This document shows, piece by piece, positions 22,985-33,805 of a stretch of 56,580 nucleotides of DNA. Under the pieces are notes generated by a model. It saw only the letters and a list, made by a program, of their open reading frames with translations. It did no database searches and was not told where the DNA came from. The DNA comes from Cryptococcus deneoformans JEC21 (lineage: Eukaryota; Basidiomycota; Tremellomycetes; Tremellales; Cryptococcaceae). The stretch spans positions 1,330,001 to 1,386,580 of the forward strand of contig NC_006684.1 of assembly GCF_000091045.1 (NCBI RefSeq), in the 5' to 3' direction. A program made the position numbers and the translations under genes. How positions within the stretch are numbered: position 1 is the first letter of the stretch; every line of letters starts with the position of its first letter.

Positions 22985-25092
22985 TTAGCACACTGACTTC
23001 CCACCCTCTCCGCTCCAGGCTTTCTTGAGGCTCAACCCGCAACTCAACACCAACACAATCACTCCAAAACTGGCAACCAAAAGTGCCGGTAATTTCCTTC
23101 TGGAAGACCAAGGGCCAGAGAGCATTACAAAGTATGCGGAGGCTGGCAGAATGAAAGCTAAAGCGGAAGCTGAAAGACCACCGGCCAACTCCAAGACGAC
23201 ACCGAGATCACATGTTGTAAGCGCGACTATAAGCCCATTGCATCAGTAAGGCGCGAAATCAAATAGGAAAGGACTTACGACCCATAGCGATAAAGATGAC
23301 AGAGGAAGTTATGATTACGTGACGCAGCTTACTGAAGGGCTTAGACTTGTAAAACGTCTCTTCAATCACTTCTCGACAGACGAAAACTTCCAATGGGACT
23401 GAGATTTTGATGAGTATATGATCTACGACGGTGAAGCATGGACTCGCTTGTTGTTGACATATTGGCGCCAAAGCAAAAGCGGGCAATGTTGATAAGCCAA
23501 TCTTCAGAGCTGAAATTATTGAGAATGTTCCCCTAAATGAAACGTTAGCACTGATGCCCTACAAGCTAAGCAAGTCGCAAACCTCTGTTTTATCGGTGAA
23601 GACGACATATCCACAAACAGCAACTAGTAAACAGGCTATTAAACTTATGCCAGTTGAAATATGAGTGACCATGTCAAAGCTAAACATCATTAGCATCGAT
23701 TCCATTCTGAGTCAAGACGAACATACCGATCGAGAGTAGGTACATTGATACTTTTGTAGATATAGTTACTGTTGTGATGACACGCGTACGCGAAAGAGAT
23801 CACCCCTATGGCTTGGAAGACACCAGGTTTCACGATTGAAAACACATCAGTTGAAGAGCCGCGTAATGATGGATCAACCGCGACGCTTCGAAAGAGCACA
23901 GAGACAATAATGATGACCATGGATACTAAAGCTATCGCTCGAGTCAGCGATTCCGGGATATCTACTTGTATCTTCGATAAAGTACCCACCGAAGCTGGAT
24001 GATTTTGAGAGCTTCACAATGTCCCGATGCAGGCTTAGGGGGAAAGAAATGAACAAGGTGCACATGATAATGACTGCTTGGCGATTGACAAATAGACGAA
24101 GGAAGACGTTTTCGGCGAAGGAGGGAAAGATGTAAGAGACGACTCGAGGGATCGTATCACCACTGTAGAGTGTCAGCTTTCATCGCGGAGGAAATGAACA
24201 AGGAACCTTACACGATGACATGGAATGCAGCCGTCCTACATGGAGGTTAACTTATGTCACATAGGCAACTACAGACCTACCCGCCAAACGCGAATGAGAA
24301 CTGGAAGAAGGATACTGCCATCGCTCCTAGTGGTCCGAAGCAATGGTACATTGTCTTCTCCTAAGTCAGCATTGATAAAACAGACCATATGCCATAGCAC
24401 ACCTCGGTGTAAGATTCTCTTCCACTCAATTTACTGGTGAGGATGACTAGCCGGATAGTCCAATCTGATATGGCTGCCAGCGCGATCAAGAGGAACACGC
24501 CCATGACAAAGCCTGCTTCGGATACTGCATATGGCAATCTTCAAAAAGGATGGTCAGCTATAGCTCTGCCATATGCGCACTCTCAGCTTACCCCACTATA
24601 CCAGCTCCTATAATGGAGTTGGCCATCTACCATGTCGCGCGATTCATTCGTCAACATCTCAGAGGCTGATCGGCTGGACTCAATACTCACATTCGTCACC
24701 GCGTCTAATATCGATCCCCTGGAAACTGAATTGTGTCCTTCAGCCTCTAGAAGATGACGCTCTTCTGAATCGAGCAGACGAGGGCTGGCTGCAGCTCCCG
24801 CAAGTAAAGGTGCTGTCGCGCTGTCTTGCAGCTCGATGTCCTCTTCAGCCGTTTTGAATGCTTTACGCATTGTTGTTGTCAGCGATACGCAGATAGACAT
24901 CCATGGATCAAACTCACAAACATGGTCATCTCCACCCCTTCCCCCATCACCGACTTCTCTATCCTTTGAACCTCTCCTCGATTCTCTTCTTGACGACGAT
25001 ACCGACTCTGCCGCCGTTGCTGCCAGCACGCTGGAGGATCTCGAGTGACTCGGGCCTGCTGTGCTCTGTTCCTCTACATCCACGAGAGCCAT
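22985..25092 (-). CDS. AVT/SLC38-type amino acid transporter
   Basis: The N-terminal cytosolic tail (MALVDVEEQSTAGPSHSRSS onward) is Ser/Arg/Asp-rich. Then the first membrane helix carries MANSIIGAGIVGLPYAVSEA, the signature of the amino acid/auxin permease family (PF01490). Further hydrophobic segments are visible across at least ten exons, including FVMGVFLLIALAAISDWTIR, AMAVSFFQFSFAFGGTAAFH, VFQAIGVISFAYACHHNSNY, ISLIACLLVAVCGYVVFTDK and a final pair ending GVIVLVLSCGL. About eleven helices are expected. Budding yeast relatives (Avt5-Avt7) export acidic or neutral amino acids from the vacuole; substrate and location are not visible in the sequence. An in-frame ATG at 25182 would add 30 residues. 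The gene diverges from the Afi1-like gene. Confidence 0.85.
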
Positions 25093-25425
25093 TTCTTGTG
25101 ATTGTATGCTTGTAGAAGTGGACTCGAAATATGCGTTTGTGCGACAATGGATGCATAGCTGCGTATATCGGTGTTCAGACATGCGTTGGCTGCGAGGGGG
25201 GGCCCCGCTAATTAATTAGCGGTCTTCTTGCTCCTTGTTTTTGCCTGTCCCCCTCCACAACGAACAACAATAAAATAACGGGAGTCTTCTTTTGGTTTGC
25301 TCCGTTCGACTCTTCCGGACAACTCATCGGCGCATACCTAGACTCGCAGGTCCTGCTCCAACCCAAACGGCCTTCTCCAGGAAACCCCACTGCAGCAGAG
25401 CAGCAGTCGTTAATCACGAATCAGT
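25093..25425. promoter_or_regulatory. Divergent promoter with an 18-bp palindrome
   Basis: The region lies between the transporter and the Afi1-like gene. It contains the perfect palindrome CCGCTAATTAATTAGCGG at 25205-25222. It probably contains both core promoters. Confidence 0.6.
25205..25222. promoter_or_regulatory. Perfect 18-bp palindrome
   Basis: CCGCTAATTAATTAGCGG equals its own reverse complement. It sits within the divergent promoter of the transporter and the Afi1-like gene. The TAATTA core recalls homeodomain half-sites. Confidence 0.7.
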
Positions 25426-28172
25426 ATGGCGCTAGCATCTCAAATACAATCAAGTACTACCAGCCAACCTGTCAAACGGGACCTTGACTTGACACAAGAA
25501 GACATGGGTTTCGAAGGAGCTGCCGATGAACCAAATGAAGATGCTGTGCATTTTTGTCTTTTGGCCGAATTTGATATCGATGCAGGAGCAACGTTGGCGC
25601 ATCAGTATCCTTATCCTACCGGTACGGATGAGCAGTACGTCTGATGTCGAAAGTATGCGATCGTTGAGTACTGATGAAAGATTATAGTCGATTAGCAGAA
25701 CTAATGCTTCCGGATGGGGCCCATCTTCGGCCTGAAGATTGGACAATATTCTATCTCGGTCAGACAGCCTCCTCCGCTGTTGATCCTTTACTGTCCCACG
25801 AATCAGAGGCATCACTGCAGACGCGTACATCAACAGATTCAGATGGAAAAGCTAGCACTATGATGACATCCAGTCGTGCTATGAGAGGCGTTGCAGGAGG
25901 TGGTTTGCTGTATGTTCTGAACTGCGTGAGGATGAAAGAGGACAAGAAGATGCGGAGAGGAGCAATGGTGAAAGCTATGGCGATATGTACACCAAATCCC
26001 TATGTCGGAATCTACAAGGTGGGATTTCCCTCTTGCGGATTATCGAAAAGCCTGTAATTCTGATAATCAATAGCCGCTTCTTCTCCTCGCCTTAGAAGAA
26101 TACTTCAACAATCCCTCCCCCGAAATCATGACGCGGCTGTACGATTCTGCCAACGGTATATCCACCTCTGGCATGCCCCGCCTTTCCCGAAATGAACGTA
26201 TCCTCCTCCGATCATCTGAACAAAAAGATTTGTTCGAGGAGAAGTTTGGTCTTTACGAACTTGGAAATGAAACGCAAGAGATTTTTGAAGAAGGCAGCAG
26301 TGAAGCGGGGAATAGCTCTGCAGAAGGTATGTCGAAGAGTGAAGAAGGACAAACTTTCACCAGGGGACACCGGAAAACGATGAGCAGTAACTCTGGCAGA
26401 AGGATGATTAGGAAAGGGAGCGCTACTTCTCCACATTTCTACCTTGGGACACCTTCGTCAAGAGAAGGTCGCATAACGCCCGAATTCGGGTACGGAGAGT
26501 TCGGACGTAGGAAAGGCGTACCCAGGGATACGCATTTTTTTGAGACCGAAGCTAGGTTCAAAAAGATTACAGTACCCATAAGAATACCCATGGCCATTTT
26601 CGAGGAGGATGTGGGCGATGTAAGCCTCCTTTCATACGGCACGTCTGATTAAGCTAACAATGAGCAGTACTCTCTGATCGAGCTAGTCCAAACATTCTCC
26701 CAAAACCCTGCTCCCTTTCAACCACCCTTCCATGCTCATCTCCACACCAACGGTGCTAATACCCATCCTATCATTCTCATCCTCAACGCCCTCCTCGCCA
26801 ACAAGCGAGTCATGTTCCTCGGTCACGGTCTACCCGCCAACCAAGTCGCGCGAATGGTCCTCGCTGCTTGTGCATTGGGTTCTGGCTGTGGACAAGTACT
26901 CCGAGGCATGACTGAATGTGCTTTCCCTTATGCCAATCTCGCGAGTCTAGACATCTTGGAAGAATTCCCAGGGTACGTGGCAGGTGTGACGAACCCGAGG
27001 TTTGAGGAATTGCCCATGACATGGGATGTACTTTGTAACCTTGAAACTGGTAAAGTGACGGTGTCAAAAAATGTCAAGTCGGCCAGTGTGAGCATGGGCT
27101 CAATCGGCAGTGGTCGATCGTCAGAGATCAGCTTGAGTGCTAGTATTGTCAAGGTCGATGATGATAATACGATGGGTACGCCTCAGGCAAAGATGGTTTC
27201 GGTGTCTAAAGCGGACTGTGTTGATAACCAATTTATGGACGAAGTGAGTTCTCTCTTTTTGAAATCGATATGGATTATTGACTATTCCAGATCATTGCGG
27301 CAATGTCATCGCATTACGGCGAATCCAACATCCGACTTCGATTTACCGATTATCTTAACCGATTCGTTCGTCTTGCGGCTCACCAAGAGTACTCCCACAC
27401 GGGTTCGACTAAAATTGGATACCCTACCACAACTTTTCAAAATGGGCAGCTGGGAAGCGGAGTTGTGTTTGCAGATGATCAGATGAGACAGAGGGAAATG
27501 TGGGCTCATGGGCATAGGATTGAAGCATGGAGAAAGACAAACAGCTACAAGCTTTTTGCCAAAGTGGGTATCGCGTTTTACGAATATGTCTATACGAATA
27601 TGTCTACTTTGGCTAATTCAGTTTAGGATTGGGATTCCAGAGTCAAACGTCGAGCTATTGAATTCGATGTTCAACACCAACTCTCGCGCTTACGAATGTG
27701 CAAAAATATGTCTGATGGCGAAGCAGATGCCATATTTTCTGCGCTTTCCAACGGTGTGAGAACATATGAGCAGGTTGTTGAGCTTTTGACTCATTTGCCC
27801 CCGCACGGAGGAGGAATCATGCCCATTGCCAACGGCCTATTCCATCAGTGGCTTGGTGTGAGGGAAAACACGGTAGAGCTGCTGCTGAATCTGCAGCAGT
27901 ATCCCGTAAGTTGCTATCACAAATAGGGAATTTTGAGACGCTAACCATCTATTAAGGTTGGACGGCACGCTGTTCTCGCGATGAACTATTTCCATCGCAA
28001 GACCTTTGCTCAACTCCTCGAACGTCGAGAGCTTGCTCATCGCCATCAGCCAGAACGTCAGTTGGAGCAAGAACGTCCATTTGGGTCCGGATCACCTACG
28101 TCAGCCCCCCATGGAGATGATTTCTTGTCGCCAAGGACGACGATCACCCCACAAAGTGCTGTTCAGTCGTAA
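25426..28172 (+). CDS. Afi1-like DENN-domain protein (Arf3-interacting type)
   Basis: The start is ATG 25426. After a short polar N-terminus comes AVHFCLLAEFDIDAGATLAH followed by QYP, the start of the Afi1 N-terminal / upstream-DENN fold. Further blocks are LAELMLPDGAHLRPEDWTIF, VAGGGLLYVLNCVRMKEDKK, PNPYVGIYKPLLLLALEEYF, VPIRIPMAIFEEDVGDYSLI and IILILNALLANKRVMFLGHG, then ECAFPYANLASLDILEEFPG and VAGVTNPRFEEL. The LLANKRVMFLGHG and VAGVTNP motifs are typical of DENN-type guanine-nucleotide exchange factors. In budding yeast Afi1 acts with Arf3 in polarity. A long low-complexity insertion (26220-26520) separates the two halves. The last exon ends QSAVQS with TAA at 28170-28172. At least six introns are present. 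The role is family inference. Confidence 0.8.
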
Positions 28173-29138
28173 TGTCTTTGAAGGTCGGATGATGGAGGGC
28201 GGTCATGCGTTCAGGTAATGAGTCCGTAATCTGTTGTAACTCATTGTACATTGGGCTTTGGATGCTATGCACATACTGCATCGAAACTTGAAGGAAAGAT
28301 GGTCAAGGCAAAGTCTTTGGAAGGGAAGTAGTGGCGGCATCTAGAAGCAACAGGTACGCCAATTATTCAACGAAGGCTGCTTTTTCACTCTTGCTCACTT
28401 CCATTTAGTGTCTTCTTGCTGGTTTCCTTTTCTCTGGCCCACAAACCCTACTAATTACCCAAAGGGATCATCAAAAGCCTAAACTGTTCATGCTCACGGC
28501 CGGCTGGTTCCAAAACAATTATATGGGGTATACTCTACCTAGATTTCAATTCAAGGTTCTGTAAGTTATACCTCAAGGCTGCCAGAATAACGTACTTGGG
28601 TTCACGCGTCTCTTGCTGTATGATTTAAGCTTGAAAGGATTCCTCCTTCCTTGGGCATTCGACTACTGGCTCCGCACCTTTCATCGTCCGATCCTTCCTT
28701 TAGCCGCAGAATTGCTTCCAAGCTCCAACACATGATAAAACAGGTAAACGGGGCAGGTGAGAGACATTTGAGTAACAACAATGGTTGGTTCCTCTGACGT
28801 GCAAAATGGTGACCAGAAGCGAGATAAAGACTAACTACGCTTGGACGACTAATCCTTTCAAGGTGATCTTAAACGATATCCAGTTGTTCTGTGGAAGCCT
28901 ATGACTGCATTAACAAAGGATGACGAGCTTCTACCTAGTTTGTATCATGTTTTACACTTTAGCAGGTCCGCAATTTTCCAGAATGCCTCACATCACTCTC
29001 CATATAGCCTAACAAACACTCCAATCTACAAATCTCCAGATCCATAAGCCATAAATCTACAAAACAACTTCGAATTCCTGTGTTCGTAACATCCCATACT
29101 TATCCACAGCATTTGCCACCAAACTTTTGCAGCTAACA
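28173..29138. other. Intergenic region
   Basis: About 970 bp hold the 3' UTR of the Afi1-like gene and the promoter of the next. I looked for tRNA, snoRNA boxes and repeats and saw none that I could support. Confidence 0.4.
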
Positions 29139-30968
29139 ATGTCCTTGTCGGAGCATGCCAAAGGCAAACAGTAAGGAGACTGATCGTCATCAACTCTTAG
29201 TAGACAAAGCTGACAGTCATCACGGTCCAGGGCTACTAAGTCCGAGTAAGACAAATCGTTCTCGCCACTATCATCGCTGATAACCTTTCACAGGCCGCTA
29301 AGTGTAACAGGCCTCGACGGCCCGCCTAGACTATCGTCTAACAACGATATTCCTTCAGGCAGGGTGTCTGAACGCAAATGGCGGGACGCATTTACAGGGG
29401 AACCGGCTGATCCCTTGATCAAGGAAGAACTGTACGAGTCAAAGATTGACTACTCTTACCGACCGGTGGAAAATGGTTCTAATGCCTGGTTCGTTGTGGC
29501 GCCTGGTCTGACCAATGACGAAAATCGTCGGCCGGTCTACAAAGCATTGTTCTCTGGAAAACGCAGTCCAGAGCACAGACAGAGCAGGAGCTACTACATA
29601 CATCAAGAAAACCCTAACCCGCATTGGTGGGATGAGGCTACTAAAAAGGCAGCCGAATGGATCATCAGTCATCGTCAAGTCACTGGCCTTGTGAGCATTG
29701 CGACTCCCCCGATAATACGCGTTTTATACTGATTCACTCGACAGGATCCAAGCTACGATCTCCAAAGATCGGTATCTTTGTGGTCTTCTGTTCTTGCCAA
29801 TGAACTTCGCCATGGACTGGCGACATATGAAAAGAGCGGAGGGTACAGCCCAGAGTGCCCTCGCTTAGCAATAGTCAAGGAAGATGACTTGGGTCATATG
29901 TATGCGCATGGCCTAGAAAGATCAAAAGACAATGTCAGTTACGAACAAGTCCTTCAAGATCCGGAGACTGCAATTGTCCGGGTGAAGGAAGAGCCGTCTT
30001 ACATGTGTAGTAACAGGTCTCATCCAGTGGGAATCGCTCACGTTTTAATACACACGGATTACTCCAAATCTGGTATACCCACAATTCATTGTGTTCTGGC
30101 ATTGCCTAAAGAAAAGAACGCTCTGACTAAAACGTCATCAGAAGTCTATGCTTTCTTCGATACTGAGGATGGAGAGGCCCATCGATATCTAATTCAAACT
30201 ATTGGCAGTGCGCTTTCAGCGTTCGAAAACTTTGATAAAGACCAATTCCGTTAGCTAGAAATCAGTGATGCCATTTGCTCAAACCGAGAAGGGTGGTCCA
30301 ATGACTTGGGAACCAAATCAGAGGCCTGCTCGAGATACGTAAGTGCCTTGGTACAGCGAGAACTTGATATCATAACCGCCCGTAACGGAGGTTCACATTT
30401 GACACCTCTTGTCTCCGCTGTCCACGGCTGGGACAATTATACTTGGAAAGACGCTCTTGCAACTGGAGAAATCGACTCAAAATCTCTGAACGGTCCTCCT
30501 TCATGTACCCCTACCATCCTGCAAGATATCAAAAAGAGGAATGTTGTATCCCAGGCTCCTCGCTTTCCAGGGATCAGTGTTCATCAACAATACATCGATC
30601 CAGAGGCCGCCACTCTTCCTTCTTATGAAGACTCCTCCTGGGATGCTTCAACTGGGCCAGCTGGTATTACGAGTACTGCTATTTCGTCAAATGCAATTGC
30701 TAGACTCACAACAAAAAATGGGGGTAATATGGACACATTTGATGACGGTTTCGCAGGGTCCCAGGAGGGAAGCAGCTCGATGGCTCAACCTTCCTCTTGG
30801 ACAGGTCATAGAGTCGGCAGAGAAGTAAGCAGAAATACACATTCTAGATTGAGCCACAGTCGCGCGATTGATAGCACTCAACCTCAAACGTCAGGGTCCG
30901 AGCGGGCCAAGAGGATCTTGTCCAAATTTCTCTGCCATGGACGAGAAGGTAGCGACTCTGATGATTAA
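29139..30968 (+). CDS. Unknown lineage-specific protein with in-frame TAG at 30252-30254
   Basis: Reconstructed exons are 29139-29170 (MSLSEHAKGKH), 29217-29245, 29311 to about 29690, and 29745 onward. The phases agree, giving HHHGPGLLSPSLDGPPRLSS then SERKWRDAFTGEPADPLIKE. The body includes WFVVAPGLTNDENRRPVYKA, PHWWDEATKKAAEWIISHRQ and VGIAHVLIHTDYSKSGIPTI. I recognise no domain. A TAG at 30252-30254 interrupts the frame, but the same frame stays open for 238 further codons to 30968 (SDAICSNREGW, LTPLVSAVHGWDNYTWKDAL, a Ser-rich tail). A candidate 51-nt intron (30208 GTGCGC to 30258 CTAG) removes the stop and keeps the frame. Readthrough or a recent nonsense mutation are the other options. 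The tail contains LPSYED, which resembles a PY-type motif. Confidence 0.6.
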
Positions 30969-31329
30969 TAATCAAGTAGCATGATTCCTTGAAATGCATT
31001 GAGTTGCCTCGTGGCGTCTGACAATTCGTTTTCCTCCTGAAGACATTCCACATCTGCTTTCAAGTGGGATATTCTGACAATGTACATTTTGGTTCATAGT
31101 ACACGACGTTTTTGCTTTAGTAGAGTTGAAGAGATATTCGACGAACATGGGATCCAGCTTAATTGAGAAAGAAGAAGTGCTGACATGTAAACCATAGACA
31201 TGATCTTGGTAGTAAGCAAACTGTATAAAAACCGAAATTCAGAGCTTTTCGCTCTACCCATTTCCAAATCCTAAATTCTGAAACATCCACCAAAGGTTCT
31301 TCCTCAGAATGAGTCTGCGGCCCACTACT
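30969..31329. other. Convergent intergenic region
   Basis: About 360 bp lie between the 3' ends of the unknown gene and GPC1. They hold only presumed 3' UTRs. Confidence 0.4.
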
Positions 31330-33241
31330 CTAGACGTTCTTCCTTTGTCTGATTGTTGCCTGACCCTCGAGCTCACTATCGACTTCCTCAACCGCTTTCC
31401 CCAGATTTAAATCAGGTACTTGCGCCTCTTTCGAGGCTTCTATCTTTCCTGCATCAGGCAAAACCAGAGGACTGTCGTTCAGATCATCCTCCTCGTCATT
31501 GAGTTGCTCTGCAGAGGATAGAGGAGAAGAGGCAGCAGCATCTTCAACAGCTGGTGATGTGCCAGTCCCACTGGTAGAGGGCGTCATCGTCGCACTGACA
31601 ACTTCCATCTCCTTCCTCAGCTTCTCTAATTCCCTTTCAAACTTCCTTCCAAAGACCTCTACGTAGAAAGTGGCTCCGTTCCAAGCAGAGACGGTAAAGA
31701 TAATGATGAGAAAGATGCTTGATGAAGTGGGAGAGTGGATAAGGAAGGTTGATGGCGGGATCATGAAGATGATAGAATAGATGAGTTGACCGAAGATGAA
31801 CCATAATTCGCGATGTTCAGGACGGATGCCTTGCAGGGCTTTGCCGATGGGACCACGTTTGTCGTTGAGCATGCTATCGAGACAATCAGTATGCTTAAAA
31901 GGTAAGGTGAAAGAAAAAATTCACTAGTGGAAGCTATTCTGTCTTTCTCCTGATTCAATCTTGGACTTTCGATCAACGGAGATAAACTTGTAATAAGCGG
32001 CCTGCCACAAAATGTCTTGATTAATTGGTCAGCTATACTCTTTCAAGGCTACTCCATGACTCACAAGGCACACTGCTCAACAAGATCATAGTGTACCACT
32101 TGTACTCTCCCACATGCTTCAATCCAGAGTACTTCTCCTCGGCATTGGGTATCACATGTCGAATGACTGTGAGTACAATAGGGGGATAGATATGGATGAA
32201 GATAGAAGTGACCTTGTCGAGCGAGTGGAAAACGAGTGAGTTTCGCCATGTGATGATGGCGCTAGCCAGAGGTCCTACGGAGAATCAGGTTATGTGGAGG
32301 CAGCCGTCGAGGAGTCTTACCGAGAGTCAAGAGGTAGCAGCAGATGAAAAGAAAAGTAGAAGAGGGGAAAACCCAGATCCACAGGAGGTCAAGGGCGTTT
32401 ACAAAGTAGCATAAGTCTGCTTACGGTCAGTCGGGCTGATAAAACAGGTAGAGGAGGAAACATCCAAGAAAGACCAAACTCACCAAACAAGAAATAATGC
32501 CACGCTTTACGGTGATAGGTATAGATTCGAATGGGCATGTAGAAAGCGGCTTGGACAGTATAGGCAACCGGGAACCACTCAGGAGCCATTCCATACAGTA
32601 AACATGTAAAGGCAAGAGCGAGCACACCGAAAAGGAAAGCTGTCGTTATGTCAGACTTACTTGCGTGGTGATAAGCTCCCAGAGCCACTTACAAACTTTG
32701 TCCTTAGTTCGTACCACTTGCTCTGATTTCCATGTCCCTGACAGATGAGTGACCTTAGCGGCTAACTGCACTCATGCTGTCAGCTTCACCCCCGACGCAG
32801 AAGGGCTCGTGCCAACCTTGATCTTGATCCTTTCCACTTCTCTCTCCACATCATTCTTGTACTTCTCGCTTCTACTTTTATTCTTTCCAGTTTCTTTGCT
32901 CTCATCTTCGTCTTCGTCATCCAACAAGAGTATACCACCTCCCTTTGGCGTACGTAGCTGCTTGGGCAACATCTCTGCTGCCCGAGATTTCAGCCTATTA
33001 GATTGGGCTCTGAGTCTCCGATTGAAAAGATCTAGCCTTGAATCGAAAAAAGTTTCGATCACATCTTTCCTGGCGGTTAACATAGTTCGTTCCGTGGTTT
33101 AGCTATGCAAAACCCACCGAGAAGGGTAAGTGCGCCCGCCCAGTCCTCGCCATAGCGATCGAGATTGAGAGTCATGAGATTTGAGAATGAAGAGTTCTGC
33201 CTTGCTAGGCCTGGAGGTGTATCTTTCGTTTGACTTGACAT
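31330..33241 (-). CDS. GPC1: Glycerophosphocholine acyltransferase Gpc1
   Basis: Exon 1 starts at ATG 33241 (MSSQTKDTPPGLARQ) and encodes LNLDRYGEDWAGALTLLG. The next exon has KDVIETFFDSRLDLFNRRLR and an acidic/basic stretch. The membrane part follows: AFTCLLYGMAPEWFPVAYTV, YHRKAWHYFLFDLCYFVNAL, LLWIWVFPSSTFLFICCYLL, GPLASAIITWRNSLVFHSLD with KVTSIFIHIYPP, ELWFIFGQLIYSIIFMIPPS and FLIIIFTVSAWNGATFYVEV. These are the hallmark motifs of the Gpc1 family (yeast YGR149W, PF10998), an ER multi-pass enzyme that acylates glycerophosphocholine with acyl-CoA and so salvages phosphatidylcholine. The C-terminal tail is acidic. The exon 1/2 junction needs a non-consensus donor (GTTTTG) to keep frame, or translation starts at ATG 33083. 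Confidence 0.9.
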
Positions 33242-33805
33242 ATCGTTGCTGGAACAAGGTGGTCGGAATGCGGGTTATAGCACTTGTGGATAGAGCGGAT
33301 TATGACATCTTCGCGATTCACTTCCGGAGCCACTCGAGTCGTGACGCAATCACAAGTCCTATCTATGGAATCGAACTCTGTACGTAGTGGAGTCCATTAG
33401 GCTGTACTTGGGCATGCATGTACTCTAGTGTTATACGGCTTCTGTGTCCCCCACATGCCGCACACTGTCCATATGAGTGAAGACATACATGCATAGAGAA
33501 TTGCCGGACAGACGACCCATAATCCAGCATTGAGTATGGGGCTCCGCCGCCACTCAAAGAATCCCATCTCTTTGAAGAATCGGCCTCCCGATTCGTCGCA
33601 TACATACACTTTCCCGTTCAAAATACCAGTTCTGCCCATTTTTGACTCGCATTCATCGACTCGATAATTTCCCCTACTGCCATTCCCCGAAAAACCCTCA
33701 GAAACCCACATAAAGAAACGAACACCGGCACTAAATTATCAACGGAACACGACTTATCTCTATCCGCACACGAAGAACGTTTGTAACACGTAACAGCTAT
33801 CGGCA
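33242..33805. promoter_or_regulatory. Divergent promoter, GPC1 / GTPBP1-like
   Basis: About 560 bp separate the two start codons. No repeats stand out. The short open frames here are not supported. Confidence 0.4.
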
